From Polytrichum commune (Eukaryota > Streptophyta > Polytrichopsida > Polytrichales > Polytrichaceae), in the NCBI GenBank assembly GCA_950295325.1, contig OX485804.1, positions 41,852,001 through 41,912,000 on the forward strand: a DNA stretch of 60,000 nucleotides, given 5' to 3'. The notes under the pieces were generated by a model that was not told the origin of the DNA, made no database searches, and saw nothing but the letters and a program-made list of their open reading frames with translations. How positions within the stretch are numbered: position 1 is the first letter of the stretch; each line of letters opens with the position of its first letter. This document shows positions 11,281-22,474 of the stretch, one piece after another. The translations under genes and the position numbers were made by a program.

Positions 11281-11942
11281 GTCACACTAGGTGTGAAATT
11301 TTAAAATATGCGCATCAATTGATGCGTTTTTTTTTTGTGTCAAATGCCAAAAACTTGCAAAAACTTTGTCAAAATTATGCACTGCCTCTGAGTCCTCCTT
11401 TTGGGAGCCATGATAGGCCAAAGATAGAGATACACACAGGCACGGATGATAGCATTGAAAAATGGGGCTCTAGAGTCTAAGGTTGAGGCATTTGTAACCG
11501 ATAAAATAAGAGAGTTTGCATTTGTTTAGGAGGAGTAATAGCAGGAAATGTTTTTTCTTGCAAAGAAAGAAAAATTCTAAGGAGAATGCAATTATTTAAA
11601 AAAATTGTGAATATGGAAATTGTTGCAAATTTTGAAGCATAAATTTTAGGGTTACTCATAGTCAATCTATAGGTTAACATATAATTTTTCATTTCAATGC
11701 TACTCCTTGGCTACAATAATTATCAAAACTCTTATGAGGGTAATCAATGACAAGCCACCACCATATAAATTTTAACTTTATTCGCTTAAAAAATATAGGT
11801 CGCATCTATGTTGGCATTACATGACCCTAGTGAGTGGTTAAATGGACATGGTCGGCTATGGATGTCTCGACCTTACATTAGTCAAAAGCTACCATGCAAG
11901 GCATGCACCAAAGGCTATGCAATGAAGGAAAAGGAAAGCTAA
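11281..11942. other. Spacer between hAT remnant and MITE stack
   Basis: An open frame at 11058-11480 (+) overlaps the antisense of the hAT remnant and then runs into unrecognised sequence. No conserved domain was seen. I see no supported gene here. Confidence 0.35.
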
Positions 11943-12293
11943 GGGCCGGTTCACATGGGGTCCCGAGACATGGAGGCAAAGTCCCAACTCTTGAGCCCCA
12001 AGACACCATTAAAATATGGTTAATCATCATTAAAGTTGGATCTTGTTTATTTTATTCATAAATATTAGTGGGACTTGTGTTGAGAATTGGGTATAGCTTT
12101 TAGCTCAACCCAACCCTCAACACCGGTCCCAAGCCTCATCTCCCAAAAGTGTTGCCATGTAAGGCATCCATGTCATACTTGGGACTTGGGACTTGGGACC
12201 TTGTGGAGTGGTAAATCCCAACTTTCATGCTCGCAACGGTTGAGATTGCATATATTCACGTCAAGTGACTTGAGACCCCATTTGAAGCGGCCC
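11943..12293 (+). mobile_element. Harbinger-like MITE, second family, copy 2
   Basis: A 351-bp element with termini GGGCCGGTTCACATGGGGTC and GACCCCATTTGAAGCGGCCC, flanked by TAA on both sides (11940-11942 and 12294-12296). It matches the 959-1360 element internally (ACTTGGGACTTGGGAC, CAACGGTTGAGATTGCATAT). It is the first of three stacked elements upstream of the channel gene. Confidence 0.85.
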
Positions 12294-12300
12294 TAACTTA

Positions 12301-12603
12301 GGGCCACTTCACACACGAGCCAAGAGACTTGACCATGAAATTGTGAAGAGCCTAAAAAAATGTCCAAAGGCCGTCCCAACACACTTTAAAAACCACGTAG
12401 TGTTGTCACGGGCTCTCAAGTGTAGTGTGAAATCATATGTGACTGGGCCCTCAGTTGACACTATATCCATCTTGCATTCACTTACTCTAGTGGTCCTGCA
12501 AGCACAATGTGAAGCGAACTTGGACCGGCTTTGCCTTTCCCACCAATGAGAGTACTTGAAGTGCAATGGTCATGGGCCCTCAATCTCGTGTATGAAGTGG
12601 CCC
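12301..12603 (+). mobile_element. Harbinger-like MITE, main family, internally deleted copy C
   Basis: The termini GGGCCACTTCACACACGAG and CGTGTATGAAGTGGCCC are intact, but the element is only 303 bp because about 200 bp of the middle seen in the 500-bp copies is missing. The flanks are TTA (12298-12300) and TAA (12604-12606). The right flank doubles as the left flank of the next element. Confidence 0.85.
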
Positions 12604-12606
12604 TAA

Positions 12607-13176
12607 GGGCCGCTTCGCACTAGGGTCGAAGGTTGAGGGGCCGTCGATTTCCACCAATTAGATTGCAAAAAACCACGAATTCGGCCTCTCGACCCTTCAC
12701 ACTAGAGGCCAAAGTTCAAAAGCCATCGCTCTCCAAAATACCTACATGGCAATACTTTTTGACCAAGGCGACGGATTGTCGAAGGAAGTTTGAGTCGGAC
12801 AGAAATAAAAACTCAAAACTATGGTTGAGGTTGCTGGTTTTTTGTAATTAAGAAGTGAAAAAATGACAAGATCGTGGCCGTTAGATTGGAGGGGCTGTTT
12901 TGGGCATGGCATGAAGTGGGATGCTCCTTCTTCCTTTGGACTCCAGGCTTGGCCTTTGGAGGCTTCACACTACGGCCGTCCAAGTCGAGAGGCCGTGGGA
13001 GTTCATGGCCAAAGGTTTGGACTCGAGCTTGGCATGTGGAGGCTTCACACTATACCCAGCCGAAGGCTCCAATTCCTATAATTTCTTATCTATTTTTAGC
13101 CTATTTCTTTGGACTGTCAACAAAGTTTGGCCATTCAATCCCACAACCTCTCAACTTGGATGGCGTGAAGCGGGCC
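12607..13176 (+). mobile_element. Harbinger-like MITE, third family
   Basis: A 570-bp element with termini GGGCCGCTTCGCACTAGGG and GCGTGAAGCGGGCC and TAA on both sides (12604-12606, 13177-13179). The terminal pattern GGGCC.CTTC is shared with the other two MITE families although the interiors differ. Internal copies of the terminal motif (CTTCACACTA at about 12703, 12966 and 13043) divide it into modules. Open frames of up to 143 codons cross it in overlapping registers without recognisable domains. Confidence 0.8.
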
Positions 13177-13187
13177 TAAGTAATACA

Positions 13188-13377
13188 CAATGCCCGGGGG
13201 TTGGGCACAATTGGCCGACATCGAAGTCCAATCGGATTTCCTTAATAATAGAGGCATATTCCATAGATTCCTCTAAAATGATGGGTAATGTTCCTGAAGT
13301 CTGGAACTCCAACCGGTCATTTCTCAAACTCAACCGGTTTGTCTGCACCTAGCAGCCGGTTCTCCCGGTCATTGGTA
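13188..13377 (-). repeat. ACCGGTT-rich dispersed repeat R3, 5' flank of the channel gene
   Basis: The segment runs from CAATGCCCGGGGG to CCGGTTCTCCCGGTCATTG, so its two ends are imperfect inverted repeats of the form CAATG-CCCGG. Internal text (ATTCCATAGATTCCTCTAAA, CTCAAACTCAACCGGTTTG) recurs inverted at 50222-51405. An exact target duplication is not visible. The ends would suit a hAT-like or CACTA-like MITE, but the superfamily is unproven. Confidence 0.6.
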
Positions 13378-14050
13378 CAGTGTGACGTGAGGGGGGGAGA
13401 GAGAGAGAGAGAAGAGAGAGAGTCTAGAGAAAGAAGAAGGTAAAAACCTACCTACCGAGCGAGCGAGCGGGCGGAGGGGGCCTGGCTCCAAGGGCTTGGC
13501 TTTGTGTTGTGCGAACGTGACAGGCAGGGAAGCACGCTGCCTCCATCCAACGCGTGCGTGCGTGCCTGCCACATGTGGGGCGACTCTTGCATCGGAGGCC
13601 ACAGCCAGCACTAGACGGGCGGACGGATGGACGGACGGATGGATGATGCGCTTACTCGCTCTCTCTCTCTCTCTCAATCTGAAGCTCTCCCTCATTTCGA
13701 TTTCCATTTTTGATGATATGTGTTGGGTGGTGCCAAGATCGATCGATCGATCCATCCATCGACGATCTTCTCAGGGCTGCCTCCAAATGCCCAATTGGGT
13801 CGAGGTGTAGTAGTAGTAGTAGTAGTAGTAGTAGAAGTAGTGGTATGGTTTTGCAGCAGCAGCTAATTACCTTTTAGCGTAGCTTAGCCCCCCGTTTCTT
13901 TCTCCTTCTTCGTCTTCTTCGTCGTCATCCCTCTTTAACTTGCTCGCTCCGGAGATGCACGGCGAGGAGCGGATGAGACACTTTGGATCTTATGACGGCT
14001 TCCTACGCAGAATTGAGGTCTAATCATCGCCATCGCCATCGCCATCGTAG
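13378..14050 (+). promoter_or_regulatory. Probable promoter and 5' leader of the CNGC gene
   Basis: GC-rich relative to its surroundings and dense in simple repeats: GA runs near 13391-13420, CT run near 13658-13675, GATC/CATC run near 13740-13760, a GTA run near 13808-13835 and CATCGC repeats at about 14025-14046. A strong splice donor (TAG|GTGAGT) sits at 14050/14051 and would end a leader exon. Two upstream ATGs are present. The one at 13954 opens a 22-codon frame that closes before the donor. The one at 13992 stays open to the donor in phase 2, the same phase as the coding exon at 16171. GA/CT-rich leaders are common in plant promoters. The transcription start is not determined. Confidence 0.55.
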
Positions 14051-14103
14051 GTGAGTGGCAGCTTTGGAAACGTGTCTGTACAGTGTTTTTTGGCGCCGAG
14101 AGC

Positions 14104-14108
<5 letters not shown>

Positions 14109-14144
<36 letters not shown>
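14109..14144 (+). repeat. GA microsatellite in leader intron
   Basis: An uninterrupted GA run of about 36 bases just after the leader-exon donor. Its exact length is uncertain. Confidence 0.8.
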
Positions 14145-14146
<2 letters not shown>

Positions 14147-14929
14147 CCTCGCTCTGTGGATAGTTTCCACTGTCATTTGCCAGTGGAGGGTGAGGTGAAG
14201 TGGGACATGGTGAAATCTGGGTTACCTTCGAGAGGATTTTTGATTGTGGTGTGGGCAGCAGAATTTCGTGCTCCGATCTCTTGGTGTGGTTACTTAATTT
14301 TTGAGGAAACAACCAAAGGAAGGATGAATGGATGGGAGGGAGGGAGGGCTGAACTTGCCATTCTCCAAGACGGATCCGTTTCCAAAGATCCGGACTCAGG
14401 GTAAAGGTCTGGTAGAATTTGGTGAACTTATCAGGCTGTGTGTGAAGGAAGAGTGGTTCGATTAGGTAGGTAGAGCCGTTTTACTTCAATTAAGATTTGG
14501 CACGTTGTGGTTTCTTATTAGCTGTGGGTTCAATAATCCCCTTATAGAGGTTTTGATTATTGACGGAGACGAGACCGGATTTTTGAACTTTTTACAAAAA
14601 AAATAAAAAAATAAAAAACTTTCCATGAAATGATGCCAATTTCCTAGCAGAGTTGTGTTTATGATTAAGCTGTAAGTGTCATGTCATAGGTCATGTGCGG
14701 TTGTGTGTGATGGGCATGTACTGTAAGGAGCTCAATAGGAAGTAATGCAGAAGGGTTAAGGAATCGTGAAACAACAATTGCAGTCTACAAAGATTTCAGC
14801 ATTACAAGTTAGTCTCACGAGTTTTAGCATGAAAGAATGAGGTGGGCCTAGGTTGAGATGCATCTCAGACTGCTTGAATAAATCACATCAATTTTCATGG
14901 GTTTGGGAGGCGCAGGCTTAATCACAATG

Positions 14930-15515
14930 ATGAGTTTTTTTGGGTTGAAATGATTCTGGATTGAGTAATTTTCTTCAAGATGTAGGGGCCATGGCATCGA
15001 AGTAGTGCAGGTAGACTTCAACACAGAATTGGGGGTCTGGATTTTCTACAAAATCTGATACAATTGCACGGGAGATTATAGTAGATTGATTTAATTCATT
15101 TATTACCAAGTTTGGCTGAGAATGTTTTGGATGAGCTGTTTTGGGTTGAGGTATTTAATCACAGTAAATCTTCTTCAAGAACTAGGTGCCATGGCATGGA
15201 CGTAGTTCAGGTAGCCTTCAACACAGCATTTGGAGGTCTGATTTTTCTACAGAATCTGATGCAAATGCATAGAAAATGATGCTAGGTTGATAAAAATATA
15301 AATCATTTATCAGTAAGTTTGGCTGAGAATGTTGTAGATGAGCTGTTTTGGCTTGAGCTAATTCTTTGGAGAAATCTTCAAGATATAGGGGGTCGTGGCA
15401 TGGAGTTAGTGCAATTTAGACTTCAATAAGATCTGACTTTTTCTGTGGAATCTGATGCGAATGTGCTAGAGATGATGGTTGGTTGATATAAATCACTTTT
15501 CAGCAAGTTTGGAGT
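14930..15515 (+). repeat. Triplicated repeat of about 200 bp in leader intron
   Basis: Three diverged tandem copies share CTTCAAGA...TAGG.GCCATGGCATG, GACTTCAACA, TTTTCTAC.AAATCTGAT and AAGTTTGGCTGAGAATGTT. The anchor CTTCAAGA lies at 14973, 15173 and 15376, giving periods of 200 and 203. The array lies wholly in the inferred leader intron of the channel gene and has no reading frame. Confidence 0.8.
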
Positions 15516-15829
15516 AACTCAACTCACTTTTTCTGATGTGGCATCAGAACCCTTGTTACCAGAGGCAGATTGCTTCCCTGTGAGGTTCCTTCCTAAAGAG
15601 CATGCCGTGTGTGTGCATAGAAGAGGAGATTGCAATTACCACAAGGCATTCATCAGCCATCTGGGTGACAATGGATGGCATGGCAAGAAGAAAATTGTGC
15701 AGACATGACCTATGATGCCTAAACTGCAACCCTTGCTTGAAAGGCTAGCTCTTCTACATGAAATTGAACTCAATGTAAGTGATAGACTAAGACTACATTG
15801 GAGGTGGTGGTGAATCACAAGTGGTCACC

Positions 15830-18800
15830 ATGATTCCCACAAAGATCTTCCCACGGCAGGAAAGTAATCGGGGTTCTAGGTATTCCTCCTTCCTTATCCT
15901 TATTGTTTCGTACAATTTGTGCTAGGTCATTTTGGTAGGGAATTTGTTGCCTCATTAATAACTCATGAAGGATACTTTAGGCCACATTTGACTCAAGACC
16001 TTGCTCATTTTTCTGCATGCTAATACATATTTTCCTTCTGAGTTTCTGGGTGTCTTGTACGAAGAGTGAACCTCTAAGCTCTCTTTTAGAATGAACTTAT
16101 AACTTTTTTCTGCTTTCTTCTTCTGCAAAGCCATCTTTCATTTTTAGTGATGGCTTTTAATGCTTGACAGGATCTCAAAAGACCAGGATAATTCAAATAC
16201 TTGGAGCAAAACCTATGGTGAAGGTGTAGAGGATGCGGAACTCTGTTATGCGTGTACGGGAGTGGACCGGTCTGGTCGCTCTGGTGACTCTGGAGACAGG
16301 AGGGTTTGCTCTGGTGACTCTGGTAGTGGCTTGATGTCATCGCGCAAGAGAAACTCCAAGTAAATTTTCACACTGCTACCCTAGCCAATAGTTTTCTAAA
16401 TAAATTCTAGTCACACAAGCCTTAAGACGTGGTTGTCTAAAGTGGTAGAATACCTCATTTTTTGTTCATTGACATTCTGTGGTGAATCTCTCCACTTGGG
16501 TATTGGGTAACCTGTCACAGTATTGCTAGCTGCAGTTGAAATTAGGAGGTTCTAGTCATGTATGAAGGCTTATTATGAACGTGATATTGAATCTGTGCCT
16601 GTTGGAAAGGACGTAGTTCTCCATGACTTAGTTATCTGTGGGGGGATCAGTGGTTTGAAGTGGTTTTCTTGCTTCATGTTTGAGAATCTGAGTCATGTGC
16701 TTCATGATTAATGTGTCATAATTGCATGAGTTTCTAATAATTTCTTCTAACCTGTGGCCACGTTATGCTAATACAAAGAATAATACGTTTTATTACAAGA
16801 CAATCACATTATACACCACTAGGAATAAATTCAATGCAATAATTACATAATACTCCACTCTTTGGAAATTTGTGATAATTGAGCTGATGACTATGGTTCA
16901 AAATGGAACAGAAATAGCCGCCGTGGGGCACCAAAGGAAAGCTGGATTTTTGGCAAGGTACTTGATCCTCAAAGCCGAGGGATTCGACGTGCCAACCGTT
17001 TATTCCTTCTCTCTTGTGCTCTGGGCATAGCTCTTGACCCACTTTTCCTCTCTGTGTTCTCCATAAACAGCACACTATCATGCCTTTATGTGCAAAAAGG
17101 GAACCTGATTGCACTGACAACTATGCGGACATTGATCGACTGCATGTATGTTTCCCAAGTATGTCCAACTGCGAAATCCTTGGAACTCATTGCTTTTGTC
17201 CAGTTTTTCATCTTTAATTTGAATTTCTGCTTTTCATGCTTAAATGCATAAGTCTTTAAAGCGAATATGTGGCTACAAATGCAAAGTCAGGATGTCAGTT
17301 GAAGCTAATGGCTTTTTTATATTTTACTGTAGATCTGGTTACAATTGAAAACTGCCTATGTTTCAAAGGAATCGCTGGTGCTTGGTAGAGGGGAGCTTGT
17401 GTGGAATCCAAAAAAAATTGTTCAACACTACCTCACCCCTCTAACAGGATTTGCATTTGACATCTACATTATTCTACCAGTACCTCAGGTTTGTAATGGA
17501 AATTGTGCTCATTTTCTGTTTTTGCTATTAGTGATTTAGTTTTAAATTGCTCTTCTATATTCTCTTTTAGCAGAACTTCGATGATATTTTTAGTGTAGAT
17601 ATGCAGACAAACATCCCAATTCCATTGTTTGTATATCTGTCGATGTTTTCTAAGCAAACCCAGTGGGTTTGGTGATTCCAAATCTTTGATGTGTACCTGA
17701 TTGTTGTTTTTTGACCAGATAATGTTATGGGTGGTCACTCCGCAATTGATTGAACATGGGCGAGATCCCACAAGATGCATGACATTTATACTTAGCACCT
17801 TTCTGGTGCAATATATACCCAAAGTGGTTCATACAGCTTTGATGGTGAGGCGTTTGCAACATGTGACAGGATACATTTTTGGGACTGCATCATCAGGCTT
17901 CTTCCTCAACTTGATTACCTATTTCATCTCTGCTCATGTAAGTTCGTTCCATAATACCATTTCTGGATCTTATACTTGAGATCTCTGCAATTGATGAGTA
18001 TTTCTAGTACTAAATTTTAGTGCAGGTCCTTCGTCACCTGTAATTTGATTAATTGATACTTTGTATGCTATTCTATAGATCATCTTCTAATTGGTACATT
18101 GGAAGTGTATAGCATCTTGCAAAGCATTGCCAATACTTCTTGCTATGTAACAAGGTATTGTGATGGATATTCTTGCATAATTTCAGCATTACTCATTGAC
18201 AATGTTTAGTTGGAGGCTGATGTTTGACAATCCTGTCTTGCAATAGTGAACGCTGACCTCATATGCATGTATTTCTCACTTGCAAGTATAATAGTCATAT
18301 AAGAGTTATTCTTTAGCTCAATGGGACTTTTTGTCAGAAGTTGGTTCCCACTGATTTGTTTGCATCTAAAACCAATAATTTCTTTCCACTTGTGGTGCAT
18401 GCTTGGAGGTAGTGTTTGAATTTTGTGAAGAGCAACTTGTTTTGGCGCATTTAAGGCCAGACTCTTTTTAGCACCTCTTGGCATGCCAAAAGGAGCTTGA
18501 CGCTCAGTGAACCAATATAGTGTTCTTCGTTCAACCTCCACACTACCTCCAAGCATCCACCAAAAACTTAACCAATATGGAAGGTGTTGTATGGAAATCA
18601 ACAAACTCCCAACCAATGGTCTGGTTTAGTTAAAGGTTAACTCTGTTGGGACATTCAATTCAATTCAATTCTTGGTCTTGAGAAGAACTGCTGGGGTTTG
18701 AGGAATACCTAATTATCGCTTTTGGGTTTTATTTGGTGAAATGTGTGCTGCCAGGTGGCGGGTTCCTTTTGGTATCTTCTCACAGTGCAGCGTGTTGAAT

Positions 18801-21800
18801 CATGTCTCAGTGTTCAATGTGATTCTATGTCTGACTGCCCATCCCCAGCTTTTGGTTGCCCCATTCCCATTGCATTCCATCATCAGCCTGATAATCCAAT
18901 CAGGCTGGCTTGGGCTCAAAATGAAACTGTGCAATCATGTCTAACTGCTACCACAAGTAATTTCTCTTTTGGGATCTACCAATGGGCGGTGCCATTAGTA
19001 AGTAATGCGGGTTTTGTGCAAAAAATTCTTTACCCCCTTTTCTGGGGAGTCATGACATTCAGGTGAGGTTTTTTTTATACAAATAATTTTGATTTTTAGT
19101 TTTTAGTTTAGTTTTGTATACAGCTTGACCTTCAGTGTTATTCTAGCTTATTTTATCCAGAATTACAATTGTTGTGTAATAAGAAAACAAATTGCAAATA
19201 CAATGGGGTTAACCTCTAAGAAAACCTTGTTGTTTGTGTATAGTTTCTTGTTGACCTGATAGGACTAGATTGGATTCATTTCTTTGACTAATGAGGACCA
19301 ATAAACGTGAGAAACTGCTCATGAACATACCTCACAATATAAATATTTGGCAACCTTCTAATTCATCAATTGCAGCATTAAGTCTCATTGGAAGACACTG
19401 TTGGAACCAGTGTTTCAAAGAGAATAAAAAACTTGAATTGTTTTCCAGAGTGACGTGGACAATTTATTAAAGCATGAACAATCTCTGGACATTGTGATTA
19501 ATGTATGTTATTAAGGTTTTGGGTATGTGGGAATCTTGCAGCTCTTTTGGAAATGCATTGGTTCCAAGCAACCATGTATATGAGGTTCTATTTTGCATTA
19601 TTGTGGTCACTTGTGGATTGCTCCTTTTCACACTTCTCATTGGCAATATACAGGTGATTCCATCTTTTCATTTCCTTTTTGCTATTTGTACCTATACTCT
19701 AGGCTGTTTTTAGTTGAAGATGCTTGTGTTGTCAGATTATTTGGTTACTTTCAATGATCATAACCTTTATCTTTTCTTCTCATAGGTTTGTAATGTAATA
19801 AGAATCTTATTAGAGCCATTTTTTTCTTCTGATTTTTTGAATTCTCATTTTCATGATTATTCTTGTTGTTGTGCTCTATTGGGGTATTCTTGAATTGGCA
19901 GGCTGTACTGAATACTTAGTGCCACTAAACACTGACATTGTGAGGGCCCTTGAAACATCCAAAGGCTGTACCATGGAAATTGAAATTGAAAATTAAGCTC
20001 ATTGGTATTCAAGTGTAGTGTAATGACATATGTGATTGGGCCCTTCTACACAAAATGAATATTTCAAGTGTTGTGAGATTTTGTAGTGTCCTTTTCTCCT
20101 GGTTTTCTGTTCGAGCCACGTCTTTGAGGTGGGATTGGCAAATATCCGGTAGACCATGAGACATTATACATTGCATGCCAGCATGGCTTACTCCCTGTAG
20201 GTTTATCATCCACTCAGACTTCCTTGGTCCCTCAAACTCTAGTGTAAAGTGAAGTGGGATGGTCTCCGCAATTTTCACCAATAAGAGATTTAGAGTTCAA
20301 TGCTCATGGGCCCTCAAGCCCCTTAAATTGTTGCAACTTGTGATGTAATTAATTTTTTTCCTGTTGGTATTGTGATTGGACTTCCAGGTCTTCTTGCAGT
20401 CGATTACTGCAAAAAAGGCAGAGATGCAACTACGCATCCGTGATCTTGAGTGGTGGATGCGTCGAAGGCAACTTCCTCCACGGCTTCGGCTTCGTGTTCG
20501 GCAGCAAGAACGCCATCGTTGGGCTGCCACTCGTGGTGTTGATGAAGAGTCTCTTGTAGGAGATCTTCCGGAAGGACTTAGACGTGACATCAAACAACAT
20601 TTGTGCCTCGACCTTCTTCGGAAAGTCCCGTTGTTTGGCCAACTTGATGACTTGATGCTCAATAACATATGCGATCGTCTGAAACCTGTTCTATTCAGCA
20701 AAGGAGAGTCGGTGAGCTTTATTACTCAACAATCTACATTTCACTAGAAAGACAGGATCACAATCTACTTTTGTCCATTCATGGACAACATTGCAACTTA
20801 GATTGTTTTCCTTCAAGATGTACATTAGAGTTATCCCAGCTCAACATGACTTTTGGTTGGGAGTTGCTTCATTTGGACAAGACTTTCCCTGTCCAGTAAA
20901 TTATTGGTGCATACTTGGAGGTAGTATGGAGGCTTGAATGCAGAACATTTTATATCAGTTCATTGAGGGTCAAACTCATTTTGGCATGCCAAGAAGGTCC
21001 TAAAATGGATTTGGCCCTTTATGAACCGCAATAGATTATTCTTCATTTAGATTCAAACACTACCTCTTAGCAAGCACCAAGTGAAAAGAAATTATTGAAC
21101 TAATGCCATCAGTTTCACGTATGGAAACAACCAATGGAAAATCATAGGGGACCAACTGAAAAGTCCCTTGGAATCAAAATATTACTCTAATATGTATGAA
21201 GTGAATGCTGATCATTATAGAACTAATGCCATCAGTATTCACGTACACTGTGTAATCTTCTGACACTTTGTTGTTCTTGGAATGACAGATTATACAGCAA
21301 GGAAATCCAATACGGCAAATGTTTTTCATAGTACGAGGAACTGCAAAAAGCCAATACCGTCTTCACAACAACCAAACAAGTGATTTTGCACTGGGTCCAG
21401 GAGACTTTTTTGGTGACGAACTCATTACCTGGTGTTTGGGCAAATCAGAGCAGAGGCTCCCACTTTCCACAGCAACTCTAATTACTACCGAAATGACAGA
21501 AGCTTTTTCATTAAAAGCACAGGATCTCAAGTACATCACAGAACACTTCAGGTATGTGAAGATAAGACAGCGACAGCATTTTTTTGGGTAAAATGTTGTT
21601 CCCTCATCTAGAGCTAGGACATGCATTCTGGTCTTTCCAAGTATGTCAAGGATGTGACTACTTTATTTAGCAACTCTTTCATTCTTGAATATATCCATGT
21701 AAACTATTTCTTGTTCCAGGTTATTTCATTCTCTGTGCCATGACAAACCTGACATGGGAAACTTGTAGTTAGTATGGCTTGGAATGAGCAAGAATAGCTT

Positions 21801-22474
21801 GTTGATAGCTTTGATTCATGCTTAGATCATGCCCATGGAGCAGGAAAATGTTCTCGCTACCATCAGATTTTGGGGCTTTTATAAAGTATCATGACATATT
21901 TGTCCCTCCATTTATAACCAAAATTGCTCATTGGCCGGTTATGTTATAGAGAGGCTCTCTTTGAAAGCCTTAGTGGGGCAAATCTAAGAACATTGACTCG
22001 GCAGAGGCCTATAACATAGTTGGTGGGCAGTGAACAATTTTGGTTATATATGGAGGGGCATGCATGTTCATTGTTGTTATACTTTTGAAAGTCAAGAGTA
22101 GCAAGAAAGTTTGCCCTGTTCCCATGGGGTTGCTCTCGGTCAATGATTTTTGATTTGAATACTTCTTTGTATTTGGAATTTGAAATAATATTTTAATAAT
22201 AAGATTTTCTCTGTTTGTCAGGTACAAAATGTTCAGCGAACAACTAACGAGAACCATAAAGTACTACTCCAAAACATGGCGGATGTGGGCTGCGGTGGCT
22301 ATCCAACTTGCATGGCGGAGGTTCAAGGCACGCCGGAGCCGTGTGTACTCAGGACCCTTAAATTTTGCTCGTGTTTCATCTTCCCATGATGGAGATCCGG
22401 AGCTTAATGTTGACCAACGGGATCGCCTCCGCATGTTCACAGCTATGATTGTCTGCCCTAAACCCAGGAGTTGA
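15830..22474 (+). CDS. Cyclic nucleotide-gated channel, group IVb (CNGC2/CNGC4 type), 10 coding exons
   Basis: Exons: 15830-15879, 16171-16359, 16912-17158, 17333-17488, 17719-17937, 18755-19062, 19542-19653, 20388-20711, 21289-21551 and 22222-22474. Every intron is GT-AG and the phases join without a break to give 706 aa, close to the family's roughly 700-730. Plant CNGCs are plasma-membrane, calcium-permeable, tetrameric cation channels. Group IVb members act in immunity and development. Visible features: ELCYACTG at about 40-46, as in CNGC2 N termini; GKVLDPQSRGIRRANRLFLL then LDPLF leading into S1; FDIYIILPVPQ at about 205-214; FLVQYIPKVVHTALMVRRLQ (S4 side); the pore FWGVMTFSSFGNALVPSN at about 383-400; LIGNIQVFLQ; the cyclic-nucleotide-binding fold with FFIVRGT and LGPGDFFGDELITWCL; and WAAVAIQLAWRRFKARR, an IQ-type calmodulin site at about 645-661. 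The filter reads G-N-A instead of the A-N-D I recall for Arabidopsis CNGC2. The ATG at 15830 is the first after an in-frame TAA (15788). A start at 13992 spliced to 16171 is possible, so the first 16 residues are the least certain part. Confidence 0.9.
18235..18625 (-). mobile_element. Hairpin element in CNGC intron 5
   Basis: A diverged copy, in reverse orientation, of the segment at 20850-21215. Shared blocks after inversion include AAGTGGAAAGAAATTATTG, GGTTGGGAGTT and GTCCCATTGAG/GTCCCTTGGA. Within the element GGTGCATGCTTGGAGGTAGTG (about 18399) is inverted as ACTACCTCCAAGCATCCACC (about 18543), forming a stem of about 20 bp around a loop of 120 bp. Termini and target duplication were not resolved. 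Confidence 0.7.
20008..20330 (+). mobile_element. Degenerate Harbinger-like MITE in CNGC intron 7
   Basis: Internal MITE text is present (CAAGTGTAGTGTAATGACAT, GGTCCCTCAAACTCTAGTGT, CACCAATAAGAG, CATGGGCCCTCA) in the order found in copies A1 and F. The terminal GGGCCACTTC motifs are lost, and it is shorter. Boundaries are approximate. Confidence 0.7.
20850..21215 (+). mobile_element. Hairpin element in CNGC intron 8
   Basis: The partner of 18235-18625 in opposite orientation. It contains GGTGCATACTTGGAGGTAGT (about 20908) and the inverse ACACTACCTCTTAGCAAGCACC (about 21057). The two copies bracket exons 6-8 of the channel gene. Its boundary was set where similarity fades on both sides. Confidence 0.7.

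Noticed and set aside
11058-11480. 140-codon open frame on the plus strand
   Set aside because: Its first part is antisense to the hAT transposase remnant. The rest is not recognisable.
12921-13352. 143-codon open frame on the plus strand
   Set aside because: It runs through a MITE and into the R3 repeat, with three overlapping registers open at once. No conserved domain.
20297-20701. 134-codon open frame on the minus strand
   Set aside because: It mirrors channel exon 8, whose plus-strand translation is clearly conserved.
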